Assembly: GCA_012961745.1 (NCBI GenBank)
Contig: DTYT01000227.1
Coordinates: forward strand, 1 to 6,912
Length of the DNA: 6,912 nt
DNA from: Kiritimatiellia bacterium
GTDB lineage: Bacteria; Verrucomicrobiota; Kiritimatiellia; B70-G9
Direction: 5' to 3'
In this document: in pieces, positions 1 to 5,709 of the stretch
Layout: the number at the start of each line of letters is the position of its first letter
Numbering within the stretch: position 1 is the stretch's first letter
The notes under the pieces: model-generated
The model's database searches: none
What the model was told of the DNA's origin: nothing
Seen by the model: only the letters and a program-made list of their open reading frames with translations
Translations under genes and position numbers: made by a program

Positions 1-72
1 CACGCCTCGGGAACTGCCGGCACCCCGAGCGAAACCGTTTCTGAGACCAATGAGCAGCCGAAACGACCCTGA
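1..72 (+). CDS. possible C-terminal end of an upstream gene (partial)
   Basis: Frame 1 is open from the first base to a TGA at 70-72. It would encode a 23-residue tail rich in Ser, Thr, Glu and Pro, which looks like a disordered C-terminus. If real, it overlaps the TPR gene start by 23 bases, an arrangement typical of co-transcribed genes. Frame 3 is also open until a TGA at 42-44, five bases before the TPR start, and has higher third-position GC, so the upstream gene could end there instead. Too little sequence is present to name a product or choose the frame. Confidence 0.25.
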   Translation, partial: HASGTAGTPSETVSETNEQPKRP

Positions 73-1168
73 GCCCAGACCGACTGCCTCAACCAGCTTT
101 TACGAGACGCGCGGCCGGTCAGGTAAGCAGGACGGGCAATTTGTCGAACGCCCGGTACGAAGCCCGTTCATACTCCCTCCCGGAGGCCGTCGAATCAGCC
201 TGATTCCGGCGCTGGCAGTCCTGGTTACCCTGGCTGCGCTCGCCTGGGTGATCTACGTCTACAACCGCCCACCCCCCTCACCGCCTGCCCGCCAGCCGCG
301 CGCGGGTAGGGCTGGGGGATTACGGGTCGCTCATCCTGATCTCGTTATCACCCTCAGCCCCAGCACCGCAGTGCTGGCGGATGAACTGGCCGATCTGGAG
401 TCTCATCCGCCCCCCACCGACCGCCCGGCACCGCTGACCATGTTCTGGGTCAAGCAGGCCGCCTATCACATCGTCATGGGAGAGAAGGCTTATTCCGAAA
501 CACGCCTGCCCGAGGCCCTCCAGCATTTCGAAGCCTGCCTGAACATCTACCCGGATTTGCGAGGGGTTCACCGCTACCTGGGCATGATTCATCTCAAGCT
601 CAAAAACTACGACCGCGCCGCGCAGGAATTCGAGCAGGTCGGTCAGGAGGAAGGCCTTTCCGCCGGGGTGGCCAACAATATCGGGGTCGCCTACCTGGCG
701 CTCAACATGTTCGAGCCTGCGGAAAAATACCTGAGGGAAGCAATCCGCATAGACCCCGACTACGCCAACGCGTACCTGAACCTCGCCATGCTTGCGGAAC
801 GCCGTAACGACCGGACGGAGGCTGCCGGGTACATGGCAAAGTACCTTCGCCTGCGACCCAGTGATCTGGCCGTCGCCCAGGCCTATGCCGCCCTCCTGAT
901 GGACCTCAACCGCTGGACGGAAGCCATCCCCTGGCTGGAGAAAATACGCGACGCCTCCCCGGATCTCGCCCCGGTGTACTTCCGTCTCGCAATCGCTCTG
1001 GCCCACCGTGGACACCACCAGGCCGCTTTCGCAGCAATCGACCGGGGAATCCAGCTCATGGATCCACAAAAGGCGTTGGCTTGGCTCTCTGAACCTGCGT
1101 TCGATCCCCTGCGACGCGACCCAGCCTTCCGCCGAATAATCACGGCCCTCAGTAGTCAATCGGAGTAG
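50..1168 (+). CDS. membrane-anchored TPR-repeat protein
   Basis: The 372-residue protein has a charged, Pro/Arg-rich N-terminus without a cleavable signal peptide. One hydrophobic segment follows (about residues 49-71), then a Pro/Arg-rich linker (72-98) and a block of about six tetratricopeptide repeats (about 138-339). The clearest repeats are at 172-205, 206-239 and 240-273, with the usual Gly/Ala at position 8 and ...IDPDYANAYLNLA... helix boundaries. The C-terminus (349-360) carries the Phe-Asp-Pro-Leu and Asp-Pro-Ala-Phe pattern often seen closing such domains. The Arg-rich side before the segment suggests an N-in topology with the repeats in the periplasm. TPRs are protein-binding scaffolds, so a partner or role cannot be read from the sequence. 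The ATG at 50 has only a weak upstream GAGA. The frame is open to base 2, so a longer N-terminus is possible. The 3' end overlaps convergent comEC by 13 bases. Confidence 0.85.
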   Translation: MSSRNDPEPRPTASTSFYETRGRSGKQDGQFVERPVRSPFILPPGGRRISLIPALAVLVTLAALAWVIYVYNRPPPSPPARQPRAGRAGGLRVAHPDLVITLSPSTAVLADELADLESHPPPTDRPAPLTMFWVKQAAYHIVMGEKAYSETRLPEALQHFEACLNIYPDLRGVHRYLGMIHLKLKNYDRAAQEFEQVGQEEGLSAGVANNIGVAYLALNMFEPAEKYLREAIRIDPDYANAYLNLAMLAERRNDRTEAAGYMAKYLRLRPSDLAVAQAYAALLMDLNRWTEAIPWLEKIRDASPDLAPVYFRLAIALAHRGHHQAAFAAIDRGIQLMDPQKALAWLSEPAFDPLRRDPAFRRIITALSSQSE

Positions 1169-3552
1169 ACCGTTATCCATTTCCAAGTCAAATCGCCGCC
1201 CTGGCAGTTGGGCCCGCGTTTCGTTCTCCTCCGCAGCAGCATCCGCTCCCCTGTTGCCAGCCCATGCAGGCGTCCGTCGGCCAGCATCGCAGGCGCCGGC
1301 GGCTCCCCGCGACCTCCCCAGCCGCCAGCCGCGGTCGGAATGCAGTAAATGATGCGGGTCACCGCAATTCTCCGCAAGAACCCCGGCAGAGCCAGAAGAT
1401 CGTCCTCCGCCCCGCCGACGACCACCACCCCCACGCGTTGCAGTCCCCAAGTTGTCTCATCTCCCCCTGCCGCCAGCGAAGGAACCACCAGGACGCGCCC
1501 CCCGAAACCGGTTTCCAACAGGAGCGCCACCCCACCCGGCGCTGCGCTGCCGGATGGAGCGTCCGTTGCGGGGAGTATCCGGCCGCGTACCCTGCCCGCC
1601 TCCAAAGGACGCCCTGCGCGTCTCATGCGCTGCACCCGGACGCCTTGCTCATGCGCCTTGCATAGTACACGGGCCAATAGCCGCGATTGTGTCGCCCCCG
1701 GGGGACACCACAGTTGCTCAACCGGTATTTCCTGCACCAGACGGGAACACGCCCCGCAGTGTATTTCGTCTGCCGTGGTTATGACCAATGCCTTCAAGCG
1801 AAACACCCCCACGCGCCGGAGGAGTCTCAGCACTCGCCCTGCCACGCGTCGCGGCCCCGGGTCCACCAGCACCGCCTGGCCTCCGCTGCGGAGCAGGACC
1901 CCAACATGTCCCCGGCCGCGCCACACCAGGAGCTGCTCCCCAGGGCGCCACCATTCCCAGCCCGCCAGAACCAGTCCGACCAGCACCAACGCCAATATCG
2001 CCCAGCGTGTCCGTCGGCTCCATCCTCCCGCCGCAGCTACTGCCACCACCCCGTACCACGGCACCGCCAGCCAGAGGGGAAAACCGCCCACCTGCACATG
2101 CCCCGCCGGAACCTGCCGCAGCAGCTCGACGAAATGCGCCGCCGTGCTGATCAGCACTCCACTGAACCGGTTCAGTAGCACCGCTATCCCTTCCCATAGC
2201 CCCCCCAGGACCAGTGAAAGTGCACCCGAAAACACCGCCAGAGAAACCGTCGGGACCAGAATCAGATTGGCCGGTACCGCAATCGGAGAAAAAATATGGA
2301 AATAGTTGGCGGCCAAAGGAGCCGAAGCCCACCAGGCGGCCATGGAAACCAGCAGCAGGCGCAAAGTCCCCACTGCCACCCGGCGGGTCGCACTGCGCCC
2401 GCTGCGCCCGCGCGGCAACCAAGGATCCGGTGTCACTAGCGCCGCCGGCCAGCTCACCCAGCGTGACCACAACAGAATGCCGGCGACCACTGCAAAGGAA
2501 AGCTGGAACCCCGGCTCGACAAGCTGCCGCGGTGCCGCAGCCAGGATCAGCAAGGCCGCCAGCGCCAAGGCTGAAGGCGGATCGGACCGCCGCCGCACTA
2601 TCGGTCCCAACGCAAAACACGCCGCCATAACCGAAGCGCGCACCGCGCTCGCACGCGTGCCGGTGATCACCGTGTAGAAGAGCAACGCTGGCACCAGGAC
2701 CAGTACCCACTTCTCCCGGGAAACGCCCGATAACCGCAGCACCCCTCCCAGCAGGGCCGCCACCACGCCGACGTGCAGCCCTGAAATCGCGAACACGTGC
2801 ATCGTGCCGGTTACTGCGAAGGCACGCTGCAGCGTGGGCTCCAAGCGGTTGCGATATCCTAGCAGCAGCGCGCCCAGAAGACCCCTTTCCTCCGGCCGTC
2901 TTTCCAGCCCCCGGCTGAGAACTTCCCATCCGCGGCGGCGCAGCGCGTAACAGGCCGCCAGGAGAGGATTGCCCTCACCCTCCCCCAGACGCCGCGCGTA
3001 TCGCCCCGACGTGTACAGTACCGGTCCGTGCCGACCGGCTTTCAAACGTCCCGTGAACTGCCACCGCTCGCCGTACGATGGGACGACCGCACCGGCCTGA
3101 AGCGAATACCAGACCCAGAGCCCGAGCCGCAGCGATTCCCACTTTCCACCGGCGGATACCCGTTCCACCCGGAAAGGAAAGCCTGCCCGCCCGCCTCTGC
3201 CGCCCAACCCGCAGTCGGTATCACCGGTTACTATCCCCTCCACCCGGATCAACCCGCTGCCCAGACCCGCACCCCGCCCGGATGCCGCGGGAAACGGATC
3301 CGCCCGGCGCAGTACGCAGTTCCACGCTCCCAGGAACATCACGCAGCCCAGCACGGGCAACGACGACCAGGACCGACGCAGAAATGCCAGCGATATCAGC
3401 CAGCAGGCGGTCGCTCCCGCGGCCACCAGCGCCGCGCTCACGCCGGGATGATACCCGAGGGCGGTACCGATGACGAATCCCAGCGCCACGCTTATCATGG
3501 GTCGGCGGATTCCGGCAGGTGACGAGACGGACTGGTTCACCCTAGGGGGCAT
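1156..3552 (-). CDS. comEC: ComEC/Rec2-family DNA internalization protein with degenerate metallo-beta-lactamase domain
   Basis: This 798-residue polytopic membrane protein forms the inner-membrane channel for single-stranded DNA during natural transformation. Residues about 19-80 hold N-terminal membrane segments. Residues 101-185 match the soluble DUF4131/OB-like region, with YGERWQFTGRL at 160-170. The Competence domain spans about 220-535 and has both family signatures: HVFAISGLHVG at 252-262 and GTRASAVRASV at 298-308. The C-terminal part (about 540-775) is a metallo-beta-lactamase-like domain. It keeps VDPGP at 563-567, but the usual HxDxDH metal motif reads Thr-Ala-Asp-Glu-Ile-His at 593-598, and the later Thr-Gly-Asp strand is not recognisable. 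Length is typical for full ComEC. The ATG at 3552 overlaps the thiD stop by 11 bases and lacks a good Shine-Dalgarno, so translational coupling to thiD is likely. Met19 is an alternative start. No comEA or comF is nearby. The family assignment is firm; transformation competence is not shown. Confidence 0.93.
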   Translation of the reverse strand: MPPRVNQSVSSPAGIRRPMISVALGFVIGTALGYHPGVSAALVAAGATACWLISLAFLRRSWSSLPVLGCVMFLGAWNCVLRRADPFPAASGRGAGLGSGLIRVEGIVTGDTDCGLGGRGGRAGFPFRVERVSAGGKWESLRLGLWVWYSLQAGAVVPSYGERWQFTGRLKAGRHGPVLYTSGRYARRLGEGEGNPLLAACYALRRRGWEVLSRGLERRPEERGLLGALLLGYRNRLEPTLQRAFAVTGTMHVFAISGLHVGVVAALLGGVLRLSGVSREKWVLVLVPALLFYTVITGTRASAVRASVMAACFALGPIVRRRSDPPSALALAALLILAAAPRQLVEPGFQLSFAVVAGILLWSRWVSWPAALVTPDPWLPRGRSGRSATRRVAVGTLRLLLVSMAAWWASAPLAANYFHIFSPIAVPANLILVPTVSLAVFSGALSLVLGGLWEGIAVLLNRFSGVLISTAAHFVELLRQVPAGHVQVGGFPLWLAVPWYGVVAVAAAGGWSRRTRWAILALVLVGLVLAGWEWWRPGEQLLVWRGRGHVGVLLRSGGQAVLVDPGPRRVAGRVLRLLRRVGVFRLKALVITTADEIHCGACSRLVQEIPVEQLWCPPGATQSRLLARVLCKAHEQGVRVQRMRRAGRPLEAGRVRGRILPATDAPSGSAAPGGVALLLETGFGGRVLVVPSLAAGGDETTWGLQRVGVVVVGGAEDDLLALPGFLRRIAVTRIIYCIPTAAGGWGGRGEPPAPAMLADGRLHGLATGERMLLRRRTKRGPNCQGGDLTWKWITVYSD

Positions 3553-4408
3553 TACTCACGGCGAACGGCGAAGCGGCCTGAAAATTCAAGGGATAATGAC
3601 GCCCTATCCTGACCGAGCCTTCAATCGCCCGGCTCACGAACCGGCGCGCTGCCTCCACCGCCTCGTAGAGCGACAGCCCCCGCGCCAGAAAAGCCACCAG
3701 CGCGGCAGAAAAGGCACATCCCGCGCCGTGAGTCTCGGAAGTGGGAATACGGGGACCTTCAAAGATGTACTGCTCACCCTCATCAAAAAGCACGTCCACC
3801 ACCGTGTCACCCGAAGCATCCAGGTGTCCCCCTTTGGCTACGCAGGCGACATCATAGTTGGCCCCGATCTGGCGCGCGGCGTCCACCAGCTCCTCCACCC
3901 GGGAAATGGAATGACCGCAGAGGATCTCCGCTTCGTGCAGGTTGGGAGTAATCACCCGCGCCTGCGGCAGCAGTTCCTGGCAAAGGGCCGTAACCGCCTC
4001 CGCCTGGAGCAGGCGCGCCCCGGAAGCGGCCACCATCACCGGGTCGACTACCAGCACTTCAATGCCTTCGCGGACGTCTTCTTCGGCCACCACCCGGATG
4101 ATCTCCGCCGAGAAAAGCATCCCGGTCTTGGCAACCTGGATGGGGAAACTCTCGCAGACCGCCAGTATCTGTGCGCGCACGAATTCCGGGCTGACTGGAT
4201 AGATGCCCGTCACACCGGAAGGATTCTGCGCCGTCAGACAGGTGACCGCTGAGGTTCCAAACACTCCCAGGGCCGCAAAGGTCTTCAGATCGGCCTGGAT
4301 GCCCGCCCCTCCCCCACTATCCGAGCATGCGATGGTCATCACCGCCGGACGCGTCTGGAACCCGGGATTCACCGCCCCCAGCTTATGCGGCCCTGCGGTG
4401 CTCTTCAA
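3542..4408 (-). CDS. thiD: hydroxymethylpyrimidine/phosphomethylpyrimidine kinase
   Basis: This ribokinase-fold cytoplasmic enzyme phosphorylates 4-amino-5-hydroxymethyl-2-methylpyrimidine and then its monophosphate, giving the pyrimidine diphosphate used by ThiE. The substrate loop reads SDSGGGAGIQADLKTF (29-44). Other ThiD motifs are KTGML (94-98), VVDPVM (120-125), TPNLHEAEIL (154-163), KGGH (192-195) and the anion-hole motif HGAGC with the presumed catalytic Cys231. Ala replaces the more common Thr in that last motif, and Cys28 stands where Gly is usual (AGSDSGG). The start is uncertain. The longest frame begins at a TTG (4406-4408) behind a GGATGGG stretch. A GTG at 4370-4372 or an ATG at 4337-4339 would give lengths closer to the family norm, and most ThiD proteins begin only a few residues before the ATIAGSD-like strand. 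It is divergent from thiM and its 3' end overlaps comEC. No ThiE or TenA fusion is present. Confidence 0.95.
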   Translation of the reverse strand: MKSTAGPHKLGAVNPGFQTRPAVMTIACSDSGGGAGIQADLKTFAALGVFGTSAVTCLTAQNPSGVTGIYPVSPEFVRAQILAVCESFPIQVAKTGMLFSAEIIRVVAEEDVREGIEVLVVDPVMVAASGARLLQAEAVTALCQELLPQARVITPNLHEAEILCGHSISRVEELVDAARQIGANYDVACVAKGGHLDASGDTVVDVLFDEGEQYIFEGPRIPTSETHGAGCAFSAALVAFLARGLSLYEAVEAARRFVSRAIEGSVRIGRHYPLNFQAASPFAVSNAP

Positions 4409-4429
4409 GTCCCATCCGGGAGGCCTGCG

Positions 4430-4449
4430 CCCGGACTCCCCAGTCCAGG
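4430..4449 (-). promoter_or_regulatory. hairpin in the thiD leader
   Basis: Read on the minus strand this forms an 8-base-pair stem (CCTGGACT with AGTCCGGG) around a GGGG loop, including one G-U wobble. On the plus strand the wobble becomes an A-C mismatch, so the fold suits a thiD transcript better than a thiM transcript. It ends 21 bases before the longest possible thiD start. No U-run follows, so it is not an intrinsic terminator. Its regulatory role is inferred only from position. Confidence 0.3.
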
Positions 4450-4469
4450 TCGCTTTCCCTGCGCCAGCC

Positions 4470-4496
4470 TTGACCCTGGGAAACGGAAGTGATACT
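4470..4496 (+). promoter_or_regulatory. candidate thiM promoter
   Basis: TTGACC at 4470-4475 matches the sigma-70 -35 consensus at five of six bases. GATACT at 4491-4496 matches the -10 consensus at four of six, with a short 15-base spacer. Transcription would begin near 4503 and give a leader of about 30 bases containing the ribosome binding site. The short spacer and unknown host sigma factor keep this tentative. Confidence 0.3.
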
Positions 4497-4506
4497 TATC
4501 CCCAGG
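4475..4506. repeat. imperfect palindrome in the thiD-thiM spacer
   Basis: Two nested inverted repeats share one centre: CCTGGG (4475-4480) pairs with CCCAGG (4501-4506), and inside them AAGT (4487-4490) pairs with ACTT (4494-4497) around GAT. The element overlaps the candidate -10 region of thiM and lies between two divergent thiamine genes. This is where an operator for a dimeric regulator, or a leader hairpin, would be expected. No regulator family can be named from it. Confidence 0.45.
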
Positions 4507-4517
4507 CAGCACCCGAC

Positions 4518-4523
4518 AGGAGA
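4518..4523 (+). promoter_or_regulatory. ribosome binding site of thiM
   Basis: AGGAGA lies eight bases before the thiM ATG and is the strongest Shine-Dalgarno match at any gene start in the window. It fixes the start at 4532. Confidence 0.75.
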
Positions 4524-4531
4524 ACCAAACC

Positions 4532-5344
4532 ATGACCGAGCCCATCCCGCCGGACCTTGTGGCCCAAGTCGCCCATGCCTTGCAAAGAATCCGGGCCGAA
4601 CGGCCACTAATCCACAATATCACCAATTACGTGGTGATGAACTACACCGCCAACGTCCTGCTGGCGCTAGGGGCCTCGCCCATCATGGCCCATGCTCCTG
4701 AAGAGGTCGAAGAGCTGGCTTCCGCCGCCGGATCCCTGGTAGTCAACATTGGAACCCTCTCGCGTCCCTGGATAGAGTCCATGTTTCGCGCCGGACGGGC
4801 CGCGAAATCGGCGCATGTTCCGGTGGTGCTTGATCCGGTCGGCGCTGGCGCGACCGGGTTGAGAACCGAAACCGCGCGGCGTTTCTTTTCCGAGATCCAA
4901 CCCTTGGTCGTACGTGCCAACGCTTCCGAGACCCTGGCTTTGTGCCGGGAAGGCGCCGGTAAGGGCGTGGATGCGACTCATGCGGTGGATGAAGCTATGC
5001 GCTGGGCGCAGGATCTGGCCGCCCGTTGCGGCACCGTCTTCGCCGTCACCGGAAAGGAAGACTGCGTTACTGATGGGCACCGGCAGATACGCATTCTCAA
5101 CGGCCATCCCCTGATGAGCCGTGTGACCGGCACCGGATGCGCCGCTACGGTGATCGTGGCCGCTTTCTGCGCGGTGGAATCCGATCCCCTCATCGCCGCG
5201 GCAAGCGGACTGACCGTGTTTGGAATCGCCGGCGAGATGGCTGCCGAGGGCGATCCGGGGCCCGGAACGTTTGCGGTGCGTTTGCTCGACGCACTTCAGC
5301 GGATCGACGAGGGGATCATCGCTTCCCGTGCCAGGATTTGCTGA
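4532..5344 (+). CDS. thiM: hydroxyethylthiazole kinase
   Basis: ThiM phosphorylates the salvaged thiazole 4-methyl-5-(2-hydroxyethyl)thiazole with ATP, supplying the thiazole phosphate that ThiE couples to the pyrimidine. The 270-residue length matches the family (E. coli ThiM is about 262). Visible motifs are the N-terminal substrate region PLIHNITNYVV (25-35) and NVLLALGASPIM (41-52), then NIGTL (72-76), VLDPVGAGAT (99-108), RANASE (128-133), the nucleotide-binding VTGKEDCVTDG (172-182) and the anion-hole/catalytic GTGCA (200-204, Cys203). All key motifs are intact, so the enzyme should be active as a cytoplasmic trimer, as in the family. It has a good ribosome binding site, is divergent from thiD, and is followed by a terminator-like structure. 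It therefore appears to be monocistronic, which is unusual because thiM often sits directly with thiE and thiD in one operon. Confidence 0.96.
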   Translation: MTEPIPPDLVAQVAHALQRIRAERPLIHNITNYVVMNYTANVLLALGASPIMAHAPEEVEELASAAGSLVVNIGTLSRPWIESMFRAGRAAKSAHVPVVLDPVGAGATGLRTETARRFFSEIQPLVVRANASETLALCREGAGKGVDATHAVDEAMRWAQDLAARCGTVFAVTGKEDCVTDGHRQIRILNGHPLMSRVTGTGCAATVIVAAFCAVESDPLIAAASGLTVFGIAGEMAAEGDPGPGTFAVRLLDALQRIDEGIIASRARIC

Positions 5345-5383
5345 GATCCGCTACCGGGAGACTTGCTCCTGCGGGAAAATGAC

Positions 5384-5429
5384 CTCCAAGGTTTGGAGCT
5401 TCCCCCTCCAAGACGTCCAAGCCTTGGAA
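5384..5429. repeat. tandem TCCAA-nnn-TTGGA palindromic boxes
   Basis: Two copies of one palindrome are visible: CTCCAA-GGT-TTGGAG at 5384-5398 and TCCAA-GCC-TTGGA at 5416-5428, with centres 31 bases apart (about three helical turns). A half box CTCCAA at 5406-5411 lies between them. The boxes also build the thiM terminator. From memory, similar TTCCAA-nnn-TTGGAA elements are very frequent between genes in Kiritimatiellota and related assemblies. That link is recollection and was not checked here. Confidence 0.6.
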
Positions 5430-5436
5430 TTTTTCT
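5384..5436 (+). terminator. probable intrinsic terminator of thiM
   Basis: About 40 bases after the thiM stop, TCCAAGG (5385-5391) pairs with CCTTGGA (5422-5428). Inside that stem TTGGAG (5393-5398) pairs with CTCCAA (5406-5411). Five T residues follow immediately at 5430-5434. The nested stem plus T-run fits rho-independent termination of the plus transcript. Read from the eboD side, the structure is followed only by a weak T4 run, so bidirectional use is less certain. Confidence 0.6.
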
Positions 5437-5709
5437 GTTGACATTTCTCGAGTCGCCGTGAAGTGCAAGGCGGAAGGCGTGGCAATGCTTTCGCCGCTAC
5501 AGGGCTCGTCCTGACTGTTCCCAGCTCGGGCGCCGCATCTGGAGAGGCTGGCCCGCCCGCGGGCACCGGCCTGATCGACCATCCGGCCAGACCACACTTC
5601 GTAAAGTGTGATGGGGCACGGAACCCCCAGCCGCTGGGCCGCGCAACTCCGGCCACGACTTTGCCCACGTACATCGGCCGCCCAATCTACGCCCCCCGCC
5701 GGCGGCCAC
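5437..5709. other. non-coding spacer between convergent thiM and eboD
   Basis: This 273-base stretch lies downstream of both flanking genes. Frames on either strand are open for 70-150 codons, but they run into eboD, lack ribosome binding sites and show no recognisable domain, so I do not call a gene. Visible structure includes a perfect 7-base-pair hairpin at 5593-5610 and a CCGCC/GGCGG palindrome at 5696-5705 next to the eboD stop. An exact TTGACA at 5438-5443 has no matching -10 box. None of the conserved cores of RNase P RNA, tmRNA or SRP RNA could be found on either strand. It may be a dispersed repeat or the remnant of a gene. Confidence 0.5.
5593..5610. repeat. perfect hairpin inside the thiM-eboD spacer
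   Basis: CACACTT (5593-5599) and AAGTGTG (5604-5610) form seven base pairs around a CGTA loop. An outer CCAT (5579-5582) / ATGG (5611-5614) pair could extend the stem past a ten-base one-sided bulge. No T-run follows on either strand, so it is not a standard terminator for eboD. It could be part of a structured RNA or a protein site. Confidence 0.4.

Noticed and set aside
1096..1112. GTTCGATCC-like T-loop of a tRNA
   Set aside because: It lies within the TPR coding sequence, and no acceptor stem or anticodon arm can be built around it.
320..1450. 376-codon open frame antisense to the TPR gene
   Set aside because: It is a GC-rich shadow frame. The opposite strand encodes clear TPR repeats, and the antisense translation is Gly/Arg-rich with no recognisable domain.
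1349..2305. Long plus-strand open frames across comEC
   Set aside because: Their translations are Pro/Arg/Ser-rich low-complexity sequence typical of the antisense of a GC-rich gene. ComEC motifs on the minus strand are unambiguous.
4455..4516. Possible TPP riboswitch on the minus strand upstream of thiD
   Set aside because: TCGGGTGC (plus 4509-4516) and GCAGGGAA (plus 4455-4462) resemble the two ends of a THI box, in the right order. The invariant CUGAGA and CCUGAUCUGG cores between them are absent, and the leader would begin inside the thiM ribosome site.
5438..5443. Exact TTGACA as a promoter -35 box
   Set aside because: No acceptable -10 box occurs 15-19 bases downstream, and no convincing gene follows on that strand.
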